Below, in pieces: positions 48,398-61,169 of a stretch of 64,000 bases of DNA. The notes under the pieces are model-generated. The model made no database searches. It was given only the letters and a program-made list of their open reading frames with translations, and had not been told where the DNA came from. The position numbers and the translations under genes are program-made. Every line of letters begins with the position of its first letter. Position 1 is the stretch's first letter. Where the stretch lies: contig QZLH01000082.1 of NCBI GenBank assembly GCA_003833135.1, positions 72,570-136,569 on the forward strand, read 5' to 3'. The stretch comes from Oehlia diaphana. Taxonomy: Eukaryota > Glomeromycota > Glomeromycetes > Glomerales > Glomeraceae.

Positions 48398-50132
48398 TTA
48401 AATGTATAATAAAAATCTCCTTCTTTTCTTTCTAGATTTTAATTTTTTCCTTGCTTCTTGTGAAGATTGATTCCAATCAAAATCTACAAGAAAACAACCA
48501 GTAACAGGTCTATGATCAGAGAATCCAACAACATTCATATGAGAAGTATATGATAATACATCAACATCAACTTTTTTCTTAATATTTCTTGATTTCCATA
48601 AAATTCTATCAGTCCAACTTGGTACACGTTGTTTATCAGAAGAATCATAACGTAAAGTGCCTGATTCAATTAATGCGGGTGATGATTGATAACTTATTAA
48701 TGGTGGATGTTCTTGATTATAATGGCTTACTCTATGTGTTATATCAAGTTTAAATGTCGGATAAAAATTTAAAGGAGCTTCATTAAAACCTTTAAAATAC
48801 GGAAATGATTTCAACTCATACAATAATTGATCACTTTTTAATAAAGTCTATAAAGAGAGAAGATTGATTAATAAATTTAATCTTATCATTTTTTTTTTAA
48901 AATATATATATATATATATATAGTACTTACTTCAATATCATTTTGTCTGATTAAATCATCAACACGACTTCTTTCTAAATCGACACGATAATTCATATCA
49001 CCAAACCAAAATGTATAATCAAATCTATCCGTAACATTTGTGAATACTACAAAATAAATTCAAAATAAATAACAATCTTTTTATTTTTTAATCTAAAATA
49101 TATAAAGAAAAAATTACCTTTATCTGAAGGAGAAAATCCTTTCAATTTTAATTCTTTACAAATCTTTTTCACATCATGATTCCTTTCTTTAACTTTATCT
49201 TGATGTGCTAAATAAATAAATAAAAGTGAAATGAATTAAATTATTATTTTCTTTAAAGATGACTTTAAAAAAGGGTTTAGTAATACTTACCAGCTAAATG
49301 ACTATTTATGAAACAAAGAGAAGTGTTACCAAATAATAAAGAAATACCAATTCCACCTTTATTTCCAAATAAATTTGCAAAACCAGTTGGAACTTCTCCA
49401 TGTTGATAATCTTTTACCCAGTCTTTACAACGTTCCCAAACAAATACTGCCTAAAAAAAAAAAAAAAATATTCAGTACATCATGTTTGAGAAAGAAAACT
49501 TTATTTTAAAGTTTAGTTCTTTTTTTAACCTACCAAATGTAAAGCAGCCATAGTTTCAGTTTTAACTAAAATATAATCATCTCCTAAATAAGTTTTTAAT
49601 CTTTGTTCCCATTCTTCTTTAGAAGGAAATAGAACCGAATGTTTAATATTATGTTGACATTCTTGTGTACCAATAACCAAAATATGATAAGGATGATTAT
49701 GATTTCTTTTTAAATATAAATCTTTTGCTTCATGCTTTGTACTTGGAGGTTCAATAAAAGGATTGAGATTATAAGGAGGTAATTTCCCATGCATATTCCA
49801 TGTACCAATGAATATTTTTAATTTCTTCTTTTCAAATTTTTCAGTATCTTTTTGTCTTACATCTCTCTTCTTTCTGCTATTAACAAATGGTACAAATTGA
49901 AGTAAATATTCTATCCATTCGGCCATCTTTGACATTAATGTTTTTATTTTTTCCAGTAAAGTATCTTCTTGATCCTCTAGTTCAGGGGGATCTATTAAAG
50001 CTGATTCGTATTTAACAGTTGACGGTTGACCAAATGATGATGTATCTTAAAGGTTAAACAGGTTAGTTAATTAATAAATTAAGGTTTATATAATAGGGTT
50101 AGGTCAAATATTTCAAAAATACCTGATTTCAT
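48398..50132 (-). CDS. Inositol polyphosphate 5-phosphatase, 6 exons, 445 aa
   Basis: These enzymes remove the 5-phosphate from inositol phosphates or phosphoinositides such as PI(4,5)P2. Exons: 50132-50123, 50045-49534, 49450-49291, 49207-49118, 49046-48931, 48847-48398; all in frame. Catalytic motifs in order: FIGTWNMHGK, IGTQECQ, FANLFGNKGGIGIS, FINSHLA, FWFGDMNYRVDL (the WxGDxNYR motif), VPSWTDRILW (the P-WCDRIL motif, with Thr for Cys) and GFSDHRPVTGCF. The protein is almost only the catalytic core, and its Lys/Arg-rich C terminus (KKLKSRKKRRR) could bind membranes. There is no SAC1 domain, so it is not synaptojanin-like. The first coding exon is just 10 nt (Met-Lys-Ser); without it translation could start at an internal Met. 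Confidence 0.9.
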
Positions 50133-51180
50133 GTTTTTTTTATTTAATTCATGTGTAACAAATAATTAATTATAAATTTAGTATGAATAGAAATATACGT
50201 ACATACACATATATATATATTTATATTAAAATTGTAGAATTATGAATCCCTTTTTTTTTGTAAAAAAAAAAACAGAAAAAAAGAAAAATAGAAAAAAAAA
50301 GGAAAATGAACCCGATATTGTTTATTTTCATTTTATATGTGAAGCAAAGAGTTTTTATTTTTTGGGGGATGAAAAAAAAAAAATATGGGAAACACAACAT
50401 GAGACGTACTTCTTTTTCAATTTCTCATATAATCATTACAAACCTAGAATCTAATACATTTTGAATATGCATTCGATAGGAACTTTCTTATTCGTCGAAA
50501 GATGATGTTAAACTTACGGATAATATAATTTTTACACAAAGGAAATCCAAAATATCAAAGTATGAGTACTAAAAAATGCATAAAGTTGATCCATTAGTTT
50601 TGAACTAAATTTAGGGATTTAAATTCTTATTAACTTAGTTTGGAAATAAAATTTACCGTTAAAAAAATGCAATAAGCATTTTTTTTTTTAAGCGATATTT
50701 TTCTGCGCCACAACGTGCTCTGAAAACACGAATTCATTGGTGGATAACAAAGTCAATATAACATAAAAGTTTTACCACCCCTCGAAAAAAAAAAATCCAT
50801 ATTTTCACTGGAAGCCCTGGATGTCAATTTTTTTAGAAATTTATTTTGTTATACAGGTTTTTATGCAAGTTTTATATCGAATAAATCATCGCCAAGTTTT
50901 ATATCTTAACCTTTTTTTTTTCTCTTTTGAATCGGTTTTACCGTTTTTTTTTTTAAAGTTCAGATATCATGTGAATTGAAAATAATCCTTCTTTTTTATA
51001 ATTATGTGTCGTGTGATAAAGGTTTTTTGAACTCATGATTAAATGATTCATCATATGATCAACCCAATAACAATCGAAAGAAAAAAATTAATTTGTTCAA
51101 TTTGTTTAATTTGTTTATTTTTTTTTAAGATCTTCCTTGCATGTGCTATTATTTTGTTTTTACTTTCCCCCCATTTTCTC

Positions 51181-51181
51181 T

Positions 51182-51218
<37 letters not shown>

Positions 51219-51257
51219 AAAAAATATTTTTTTTTTAAAAAAAAAAAAAAAAAAAAA

Positions 51258-51294
<37 letters not shown>

Positions 51295-51330
51295 CACCAT
51301 GGTTTTTTTTTTCCAAAAAAAAAAAAAAAA
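51181..51330. repeat. Poly(A)-dominated block
   Basis: Runs of A up to more than 30 bases, interrupted by short T runs. Lengths of such runs are unreliable in assemblies. Confidence 0.85.
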
Positions 51331-51351
51331 CCGTATATCATATTATCATAC

Positions 51352-51389
<38 letters not shown>
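51352..51389 (+). repeat. (AAT)n microsatellite
   Basis: About 12 AAT units end 18 bp before the BTB-SPRY start codon, so they lie in its 5' leader or core promoter. Confidence 0.9.
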
Positions 51390-51392
<3 letters not shown>

Positions 51393-51407
51393 TATTATTC
51401 TTTCATA

Positions 51408-52940
51408 ATGGCACCAATGGAAAAAATGAGAGGATGTTCATTAATGAATGATTTAAAATTTTTAATAAATAATAAAAATTATAGTGATATAAAAATAATA
51501 TGTCAAGATGATTCAATAATTTATGGTAATAGAGCTATATTAGCTGCAAGATCAAATGTTCTTGATCGTTTATTATTTAATGGTATGAAAGAATCTACTA
51601 TTAATGAAATCAAATTTCCTGAAATAAATTTTAATGCTATGGAAATTATATTAGAATATTTATATACAGAAAATTTTGAATCTGATTCAATTTCTTTGGA
51701 TATAAGTATTGAAGCTTATCATGCAGCAGATTATTTTCAATTGGAAGTTTTACAAGAAAAAATTGTAAATTTTGTTAAAAAATCCCTTAAAGAACATCAT
51801 CAACAATATGATTTAAAAGGAAAAGGTGGAAATTTAGCACCTGTATTATTATCAAAAGCTGTAGAAAAAATGTCTCCTTTAGCTGATAATGAAATGATTA
51901 AATTAATAATTGAATGGATCTCTAAAACTCCTTTGGAAACTATTGGATTTGATAATTTATCTTTTCAAGCTTTACAATGTTTATTATCTCAAACTTATTC
52001 AACTCAAAATCCTTTTGTTACTTCTGAATATATGGTATTTCGTTATTCTGTTATACAAGCTGCTAATAATATATCTGAAAATGCCATTTCTGTTATTGAA
52101 AAATTATTACCAAATTTTGATGATTTAAAGAAGAATAATAATAATAATAATTTTAATGAAGAATGTAATGAAAATGATTATGATGAATATTTTTCTCAAT
52201 TTGAAGAATTTCGTTTAGAGATAAAAGAAATGTTATCAATTATACTTCCTTTTATTGATTTAAGAAGAATTGATATAAATATTTTGGTTGATAAGATTGA
52301 ACCTTTACAATTATTACCTACTCCTCTTTTATTAGATGCTTATAGATTTCAAGCTAGAGAGAAGAAATCTTTACCTCATATACGTGGAATTCCTTTATTT
52401 GATTGGAATTTACAATGGGATAAAATTGCTAAAGGTTCAAATTTAATATTAAAAGAATATAATACTGTAGTAGAAAGTAATCCTGGTGGTTTAAATACTA
52501 CTCATCAAAATATAAGAGCAAATAATATAATTAATGGTGAAGGAATTTATGAATGGGAAGTTATTATTGAAGAAACTTGTATATATGCTTGGGTTGGTGT
52601 TTGTACTGAACGTGGCCTTGATTACAATATTTTTGCTGGTCAACAATCTTGTGCTTGGGTTTTAGGTTCTAGTGGAAAATGTTATCATAATAATATTGGT
52701 TCACATTATGTATCAGAATTTTCTTCTGGTACAAAAATTATTGTACATTTAAATATGACTGAAAGATCTATCGCTTTCTCTGTTAATGGTGTTATGCATC
52801 CTCCTGTATCAACTTGGGATAATCTTCCATCAAAACTTTATCCTATCGTCTCTTTAAATTCTCCTGGAAGAATTCGTCTTGGTCCTGTTAGAGATTGGAA
52901 TCATATTCAACATAATCATAGAAAATTTCAATATAATTAA
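51408..52940 (+). CDS. BTB/POZ and SPRY domain protein, intronless, 510 aa
   Basis: The BTB domain spans residues ~15-120 (NDLKFLINNKNYSDIKIIC, then ILAARSNVLDRLLF, EINFNAMEIILEYLYT). A helical BACK-like part follows (~120-330), broken by an Asn/Glu-rich low-complexity stretch near 243-260. The SPRY domain covers ~345-505 (IYEWEVIIEETCIYAWVGVC, SGTKIIVHLNMTERSIAFSVN, LYPIVSLNSPGRIRLG). Proteins with BTB plus a substrate-binding domain often act as adaptors for Cullin-3 ubiquitin ligases; that role is inferred here. It is intronless, as are many members of such expanded families in early-diverging fungi. No Kelch repeats or membrane segments. Confidence 0.9.
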   Translation: MAPMEKMRGCSLMNDLKFLINNKNYSDIKIICQDDSIIYGNRAILAARSNVLDRLLFNGMKESTINEIKFPEINFNAMEIILEYLYTENFESDSISLDISIEAYHAADYFQLEVLQEKIVNFVKKSLKEHHQQYDLKGKGGNLAPVLLSKAVEKMSPLADNEMIKLIIEWISKTPLETIGFDNLSFQALQCLLSQTYSTQNPFVTSEYMVFRYSVIQAANNISENAISVIEKLLPNFDDLKKNNNNNNFNEECNENDYDEYFSQFEEFRLEIKEMLSIILPFIDLRRIDINILVDKIEPLQLLPTPLLLDAYRFQAREKKSLPHIRGIPLFDWNLQWDKIAKGSNLILKEYNTVVESNPGGLNTTHQNIRANNIINGEGIYEWEVIIEETCIYAWVGVCTERGLDYNIFAGQQSCAWVLGSSGKCYHNNIGSHYVSEFSSGTKIIVHLNMTERSIAFSVNGVMHPPVSTWDNLPSKLYPIVSLNSPGRIRLGPVRDWNHIQHNHRKFQYN

Positions 52941-53498
52941 TTATTAATATATTTTTTTTTTTATTTAATTCTTTTAAATATTTATATTCGTTCATTCAGA
53001 GTTTTGACATTTTTTCTTTGTGACACATGTATTCGCATATTTATTTTGGTTTAATATACATAATCATTTTTTTTTTTTTTTTAGCTTTTGCCATATCTCT
53101 CGATTTTAAATCGCGCTAACCAAAAAAAAGAATATGCATTGGTTGGGAAAATTTTAACGAGTACTGAACGAACGTTACACTTGAACTTATTATTGTACTA
53201 ATAACGGCAAATTTTTATGAAATATTCACATAATTAACAAATTTTGTCTTGATACTTTTGCAAAAATTACGTAATAATCGACTTCGCTGTACCGCTCGAA
53301 AGTGATTTAAAACATTTTAACCACGTAAAAAATTATTTAAAATAAATATGTCTGTTTATTTTTTATTTCTTTATATCTCTTTATATTATTTTAAAATATT
53401 ATATATAAATACATTAATAAATAAATAAGTATATTAAATATTATCTAGTGTATATTTAATATTTCTTAATATTACAATTTCTATCTAATATTATTGTA
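52941..53498. other. Convergent 3' flanks, BTB-SPRY and sacsin-like genes
   Basis: A tail-to-tail interval of 558 bp with T runs suited to 3' ends. A slightly less AT-rich patch at 53090-53310 holds no frame of note. No gene seen. Confidence 0.5.
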
Positions 53499-56400
53499 TT
53501 ATATAATTTCTCGTTTTTTCAATATTGTTAAGAAATTTGTCATATAATTTTCTGCGTATGATGAAAAATAGAACTATAAAAAAAAACAGCACAGTTAGAT
53601 TTTGATGGTCATGTAAAAAAAAAAATTTTAATATTTATACTTACTTCGTGTTCGGAATTATGAGGGTGAACAAAATTATGCGCTAATTCATGGCAAAATG
53701 TCATATACCAATATGTCATGGCATCACTTGTAGGTTTAATTTTACATTGTTCATCATGTAATCCAAGATAAAACTTTAAATTAAAAAATAATGATTTGTC
53801 CCGATTAAATGCAATCGAATTTGAATTTTTATCATTGAATATATGAATAGCTTTTGGTGCAAGTCCAAAAACTTCAACAAGATCTTTTAGTATATTAATA
53901 AAACGGATTAATGAAGGACCAAGTGGTAGAGATAAAATTTCTGATCGATCAGCACCTTTAGGAACATATAGTTCAATATCATGTAAACTCCCAACACAAT
54001 TTAATGAATGACCTAAAGCAAATGAAATAAATCAAGGTTAAGACAAAATATGAAAATATTATATTATATGCTTTAAAAAGATATTGCTCATACCAGGTAT
54101 AACATCACAATAACTTGTTTGACTTTCATCGACAACTTTAACGCTAGCTTGATTATCGATGACACTTCCTGAATTAGAACGACAAGTTCTTATACTTTCT
54201 TGTAAAGAATTTCGTAAATTTCTAGTAGTTTCAGGTGTTACATGAACTGGTTCCTTATTTGCAGAAGATTCCATAGGTTTTGAAGAAGTTGATGTACCAG
54301 CACTGCCAGTGGCTAGGGTTGGAATATAATCCTTTACTTTCCTTACTTTATCAAAAAAACCTAAATTTTTATTACCACCATTAACAGGATCAGTTGATAC
54401 ATTAGTTTGCTGAGTTTTTTGAGTTTGCTGGGATTTTGGATTGATTTTGGGATAATTTTCCTCAGCAAGTATATTGGCTACATTAGCTAAGTGATCATTC
54501 TTTTGTTTTGCAAGGAGTTGACGAATATGATTTGGATCACAATCTGGAAACATTTCTTGCAATTTAGGAACATGACTTTCTATCTGAGGAGATAATACGG
54601 AGGATACATTATTTATTGTATCATTAGAAAGATTTTCTTCATTCTCTTGGTCAATTATATTTTGATCATATTTTTCAACAACACGTTGTTGCTTAGGTTG
54701 TCGTAATATACGATCAACCGGATATCCTTTACGTTTCAAACTTGTCAGTTGTGTAGTTAAAAGCATGTTCAGATGAGAGATGTCTTTCCATTTGTGTGAC
54801 TTGTAAATATTCTTAACTATTTGTTGTGAAATATCGAGTGTATCAGGGTCAGGTGTCACATAAAGAGTCGAATTATTCCATTTATCTGAGAGAATACAAC
54901 AAGTAGTTGATTCTTTTCTAGTTTCGTTAGTAGGTAATAATAAATAACTCGTTTCTATCTGATCAATTTCCTTAACTTTTAGCCTTTTAAGCCACTCTAC
55001 ATCTTTTTTAATTTCGCTTTTAGGATGATCAAGATCATAATAAAACAGGCGTGCCCTTTCCACAATTTTTGCTTGCAAATTCCTAGAACTTATAGTTTCT
55101 CGCATCGTGCCTATTGGGGTTACAGATTCCTTCACAGATTCGCGTAATGATTTACATCCCAATTTCTAAATAGGAAAAAAAAATGGATTGATATTAAATA
55201 TATGGTAAATTAAAGGAAAAGAAATGATTAATAACAAATGTCATACTCTATACAAGACTTCCATATTATCTTCTTCCGGAACTGTAAATGGGTTAAAAAC
55301 CTGTTGATACACTGTATCATCATTGATAAAAATATCTTTTGCTGAAGCCAAACAGTAATGTTCAGCTTCATCATCCATCTTAATCATGCTATCTCTCTCA
55401 GAATTAGAGCGTCTTTTCTTTACAGCCAGTAAAATAGGTGCCCTTTTCATATCTGCAATTAAACTTGAATTTCTAGATATGGTATTAAAGTGAACAGCAA
55501 TTCGTCTTAATACATTTAAATATTTTTCTACGTTATCTCCAATTGAATTCCACAATTTATGTGATGATTTCACTAGTAATTCGGCAAATTCAATTGGAGA
55601 TGGTTCGTCTTTGACACCACAACTTTGTAGAAATCTATTGGCTCTAGGTCCAAAATTAATATACGAAAAGAAATCATTCAAACTAAAAAAAAAGAATAAT
55701 AATAATAAAAATAAATTATGAAGTCGCTCTAATAACCCACCCTACTCATAAATAAAAAGAACTAAAAAACATTACCTTTCTTCTTGACCTTTAAAGAAAC
55801 AACTACGTGGATCAGTAAGAACTATTTCATTAGGTTGAGTTTTATTTCGAATTGGAATAAATTTGAGACTAGCTAGTTTATTCCAATCAAAATGATTAAA
55901 ATCTCCTTGTCGTGATGCCAAATATTCAAAGACGTCCTTTGCCTTATTCTCGTCTCGTGGTGGATCCTCAATCAACCTACTTAATAGTTTATCCCGACTT
56001 GGGTGTTGACGAACACCAAACTGTTCTGCTTGGAACCGTAAATCTTGATGTATAGCGTTAAATTTCATTATCATACAATCAGGGTTAATAAAACATTCTG
56101 AAGGTTTTGCGAAAATAGTTGTATCTGAACAAGGTAAAAATGCAATATTGATTTCAGACGGATTATAATCTTTAGAATATTTTTCTTTAAAATTTTCAAT
56201 AAAATATTTAAGAGCCTTGCTACGAATTTTGGGATCAGTTGGAGGTGCTGCCAATTCTAAAATTTTTTTCAATGTAGGGTACTCTCGTAATCCAAGTTCA
56301 ATTAAAAATTTTCCTATAATTTTTTTTTTTTTTTTTTCACAAAAAACATTATTAATATTATTTAAAAATAAATAACTTAAATAATAACAAATGTACCTTC

Positions 56401-59400
56401 TTGTGTATTACGAGCCCATTTTCCTTTCCAATCAATTATTGGTAGACCGAATTCACGATGTAATACCAAAGGTGCATATAAATCACTAGCAACAAAACGG
56501 AGAATTTTTGGTTTTGAATTTGTTTCATCTTGTTTATTGGACGACTGCGATAAATCTTCTTTGGGCCAGATGGGAGTGACTATTAATCTCTTAATTTCAA
56601 TTTCTTTGAGATTACTTGATATTGAAGCAAGGTATTTTACGAGTTGCATATGATCCCAATTTCCTTGACTAACAAGACGATCAAAAATAAGTTGTAATTC
56701 AACAACCTAAAATTTAGAAATCAAATTTGAGTTTAATCAATTAAAATTTTTTAAAACAAGAAAAAAAAATAATCTTTTCCTTACCTTTCGAACACCTAAT
56801 AATTGCATTATATTCTGAACACTTTGAGGTTTTTGAAATTGAACCGTTGGTAAGTCAGGGAATAAATTAACATTCTGAAAATAAGCTTCATCAGGAATCT
56901 TCATTCCAAATTTTGTAGGAACACATTTCTTTTGAGAAAATAATTGACGAATTATTTCCTTGTCATTTTGCGAAATATTGTTTAGACTTCGTGCTAAAAT
57001 ATTATGAACTTTCTCAGCAAATTGAGGGCTGACTTCTAAATCAGATTTTTCAACGATGAACCTTGCCCAATTAACCAAAGATAATTCTGACCACCTAAAC
57101 CATTTTTCAAGATCCTGATTTTTTAAAGGTTTGGAAATAGTATATGGCAACACTTCAAGAGGAATATCTACATCTGGTGGTACTATACTAGGGTTCAGAA
57201 AATAGCGGAATTTACTCAAATTTCGAGATTTATCGCCGATAAATGCCAGTTGCATAAATTGTGAAATTTCCATTTGATTGACATTATTTCCTTTTGACCT
57301 ATAAGAAAACCACCATTTTAAAAGTTCAACCATTTCACTTTCTGAAAGTACCCGATTTTTCAATTCTGCTAAAACATCCTGAAGAGTTAACTCTTCTATA
57401 AGTCTCATATCTTTTGCTTTCTTAAAAAATACGTCACATTGTTCCAATATAATTTTTGGTACAAGTGGAACACTTTTTATGAATCCTGCCATTTCCGAAT
57501 TAGGCATGCGAACATTAGATATTGGAAGGACACCCTTTGTCGAAAAAATAGATAAAGTTTGTCTTGAACAACTGAAAAATTGTAATTCGGTTATTCTGCC
57601 AACTTGTATATTCGGCGTACTTGGTTTGAATGTAAAATGTGTTAAAGCATGTGCTGCACGATTCTCAAACCATTCACAAACAGACTTGGTACTTTCATCA
57701 TCAATATTGGCATTAGGAACAATCATTTCATTATAAAGCCTTGTTATCTGAGTCATTTCGTCTTCATATAAAATTCTGCACAATATTCCTGCCAAACATA
57801 ACATCTCACTGTTATATTTAGCCAAAGTTTTGTCCACCAAATCAATTGACTCTCGTTCCACCTAAATGGTACAAATTTATTCTATTTAGTTTTTATTAAA
57901 CAAATAAGACATTATAAGATAACATATACATACGGTAGGGATCACACGAGCTGCTAAATGAGAAGAACATCCAGTGGTTTGATGTGTCGGGAAACCAATA
58001 TATATTCGCCCTTGTTCTGGGTATGGAAGTAAATCTTTAAATATTGGAGAAATTTTATTATTATTATCCCCAGATGAATTGCGTTCATCAAATCCAGTAA
58101 AAATCATTTGAATTGTTGTCTTATTTGGCGGTTTCTTTTTGGTAGTACGTTCCATTTCTAAAGAAAATGCACTGCTGACCTTAACATCCAAATTTCCGCT
58201 TGCAATCCTTAGAAATATTGATGCTTCTTCTGTTTGAAAATTAGTAATTGGTGACGGACGCCATTGTTTTGTTATTATATTTGATGGATCAATTAATCTC
58301 TTAACGTCCAGTTGGACACCTCTAACATCTACTGAAGTAAGATGAAACATCTTTTGCGGAGAGTATGTATCGAAAGCGGATGCGATGTTCATCAATCTCG
58401 GTTCTTGCATTTTCTTTGATAGTTGTATTACTAAAGTACTATTAAAATACACAGATACTTCTCGAAGGTTTCCCGTAAATCCCTATAATTAATTAAAGCA
58501 GATAAATAAGAGATTATGATTGTATTATATATCGTTAATATTTTTAATTTAAACTTACCAATGAATTGGCCAAGAACCGTGCGAATTCTTCAATATCAGG
58601 AAACTGATGTAAAAAAAAAGACATTTAATATACTAGATGATAACAATATAATATAATCTAAGATATTTACTTCTGTAGGTTCTCTCATATCCATTAAAAA
58701 TGTTGTCAAAGATTTGTCTGTATCATTGATTAGCCCTCGTTTCGCAAATAATTGATCTCCGCGCCAATAAAAAGCCATTCCTTGTCCACCGGAAGAAACG
58801 CTAAAAAATGAAATATTGATTGTGATTATTCAATTATTTGTGTTCGATAATTAAAAAAAAAAGACATTTACAATGGGTTTTCACAAACTGAAAACAATGA
58901 ATAAAAGCCCACACCGAAAGCTCCTATCTGTTAACATAAAAAAAAGTTAGCGAAAAATTAATTTAAATTAATGAGTTATGTGAATAAATTTACTTTTTGC
59001 TCATCTGGATTTCCTTCGGCGATCTTCTTTAATCGATTCCAATCCTCAACCCTAAAAGCGAATCCATTGTTCTTGAATAGAATTCGTACGATTTTGTCTT
59101 TCAAATGTTTATCTATACTTGGATTTGCAGTTTCAAATATAATTTGGACACTCGACGATTTCGCATCATCTTTATTTTAAAACCAAATTCTTTGAATCAG
59201 ATTATAAATCGAATTTAAACAAAACGATAAAAGATAAAATTTTTACCAGAATTCTGCATTAACTCTCGGTATACAACGAATTCGGCAGAGTATCTAAAGT
59301 AAAAGTATTTTTTTTTTCATGAGAAATAATAAAATTATTAAAATTCTTTATTATAAAAGTCTAAAAAAAAATGTTTTACCGAGCCAAAATTTTGTCAATC

Positions 59401-59480
59401 AAGTGTCTTTGATTGACTTCTACTCTTTCTTCTCCATCAGAATTCGAAAGAACTTGATTCCTAAAACTGTCCAGAGACAT
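53499..59480 (-). CDS. Sacsin-like HSP90-type ATPase protein with DUF3684 and C-terminal HELAH motif, ~14 exons, about 1650 aa
   Basis: The start is ATG 59480 (MSLDSFRNQVLSNSDGEERV). The N-terminal GHKL ATPase domain has the N-box VVYRELMQNSDDAKSSSVQI, with the Asn that binds Mg-ATP, and the lid motif KIGAFGVGFYSLFSVCENP, as in sacsin and HSP90. The middle ~900 residues are the fungal sacsin-like (DUF3684) region, including RRIYIGFPTHQTTG-like and LLKWWFSYR stretches. Near 54500-54620 a CUE-like bundle reads VPKLQEMFPDCDPNHIRQLL. The C-terminal domain ends TFCHELAHNFVHPHNSEHE followed, after a 79-nt intron, by FYFSSYAENYMTNF and TAA 53499-53501. The HELAH motif (53680-53694) looks like a zinc-peptidase site. 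Large exons: 58483-57934, 57860-56783, 56709-56394, 56312-55770, 55680-55248, 55164-54093, 54016-53645; some borders are approximate. Chaperone function is inferred. Confidence 0.82.
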
Positions 59481-61169
59481 TGTAAAGAAATTAACTAAAT
59501 TATAATATTAACTAAATTATATAAATATATAATATTAAAAGACGTGCATAAAACAAAAATGGGGAATGAGTTATTTATATCAAATTACTCGATTATTACC
59601 CTATATAGAAGTGATTGTGTTGATTACGTGTCCGTGAAGCTAATTCTAGAATTGGCTCGACCCTAATCAAATTTGCAAACAAAGTAGTAACATGAATTGT
59701 TCAAATTTATCGAAAAAAAGACGCACTTTTCCTTGAGTTTTGATTATTAATCTTTCTGCGCCATACCCATTTGAGAAAGAAAATAACCATTCATATAAAC
59801 TATCAGCTTTTTTTTTCCTTTTTAAGGTAAAAAAAAAAACAAATAAAATAAAAACAGGTACTTTACCGAATAAAAAGCAAAAAAGTTCTTTTATCAAGAA
59901 AAATCAAAATAAAGATCTTTTAGAAAAAACAACAATAAATTCTTTTGTTTTACCAGAACAAATAACTTTTTTTTTTTTCCTACTGAAAGGAAAAAAAATA
60001 CGGGAGGTTAGCAATCTCGGTTAGAACCTTCGAATGTAGGAAGGAACTTACCAAGGCCGACCTATACCCCGCCAAATATTTGGTGATTATCATATACTGG
60101 AAGTATATGTGGATAAGGTATCACCCAAATCCTATATTATCCTTACTCATTAATTTGAGGCAATATAATACCATGTGATAAACTTATATAGCCCTAAAAA
60201 AATGGGTTTCAAAAAATTATGGGATTTGCGAATTATATAAAGTCAAATTAAAAAAAAAAAAGGTCTATAATAATTAATACGCATATCAGAATGTTAGGTC
60301 GCGTCTAACTGCAGTTTATTGGAGCAAAGCCTGGAGAAAAAAATTTGTTTAGAAATTGCAATATAGAGCAATAAAACATTAAATATTCGAATCTTTCCTT
60401 TAGCATAATTTCTATAGTAAACACTTTATCATGATCATAGAGAAATAATGAGATGCCTAAAAAAATCATACGCCAATGGAATTTCAGTCTCTATGGAAAT
60501 CTCAACCTTTTGATATCATTGGTAATTATGGTAATTATTACGCAAAATATTTTTTTCAAATATTGAAAATAAACAGGATTTTTTTAATAATCATAAATAT
60601 TTACCTTATTTGGTATCCATATCACGTTATATTTGCACCATTGTTAATTAAACCGCACTATCATACTTGATTTCTTGTTCCAGTTCAATTAAAAATTATA
60701 AGCATCAGTGTATCACAAGAAAATAGTTTAGAAAATATTACATCTGCTTGATGTAACAAATTCTGTAACAGCAACGTGTAATTAATTAGCTCAAGAACAC
60801 TTGCACAATTATCACACGATAAATTAATGATAACGCTATTTAGATACATTTAAAGGATATTCTATCGTTACATGTAAGTTATACTGTAAAACATTGATAT
60901 GCACTTGAAGTTGGAAGCATATTTGGAATTCACTAATCTTCCAACTCCAATATACTATTTCCTATAAAAATTATTGAAATGTATATATATGAACATATAT
61001 ATTATAGGAATTGGGCGATTGGAATTAGAAGGTTTTATTTCAGTAAAAGGTTATTGCCTCATTGGGAAACTTCCAAATACTTTAATATGTCAAAATTTTG
61101 GATACAGGATACTTACGGTACGTTAAAAGCATTTTAATCACGTGTTCACCAAATTGCCATACAAACCTT
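59481..61169. other. Gene-free region upstream of the sacsin-like gene
   Basis: Holds the sacsin-like gene promoter, then AT-rich DNA. A less AT-rich patch at 60010-60140 reads GGTTAGCAATCTCGGTTAG then ACCTTCGAATGTAGG, which faintly resembles Pol III A and B boxes and may be an old SINE. No gene supported. Confidence 0.45.

Larger units (their letters stand above)
50133..51407. other. Divergent intergenic region of 5-phosphatase and BTB-SPRY genes
   Basis: About 1.3 kb holding both upstream regions. Mostly A and T runs, including the poly-A block at 51181-51330 and an AAT repeat just before the BTB start. No gene seen; the Lys/Phe-rich frames here are homopolymer artefacts. Confidence 0.5.

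Noticed and set aside
51043..51356. Lys/Phe-rich frames before the BTB gene
   Set aside because: They are translations of A and T homopolymers.
60010..60140. 5S rRNA or tRNA-derived gene
   Set aside because: Only loose A/B-box likeness; the sequence does not match 5S and no stem pattern is visible.
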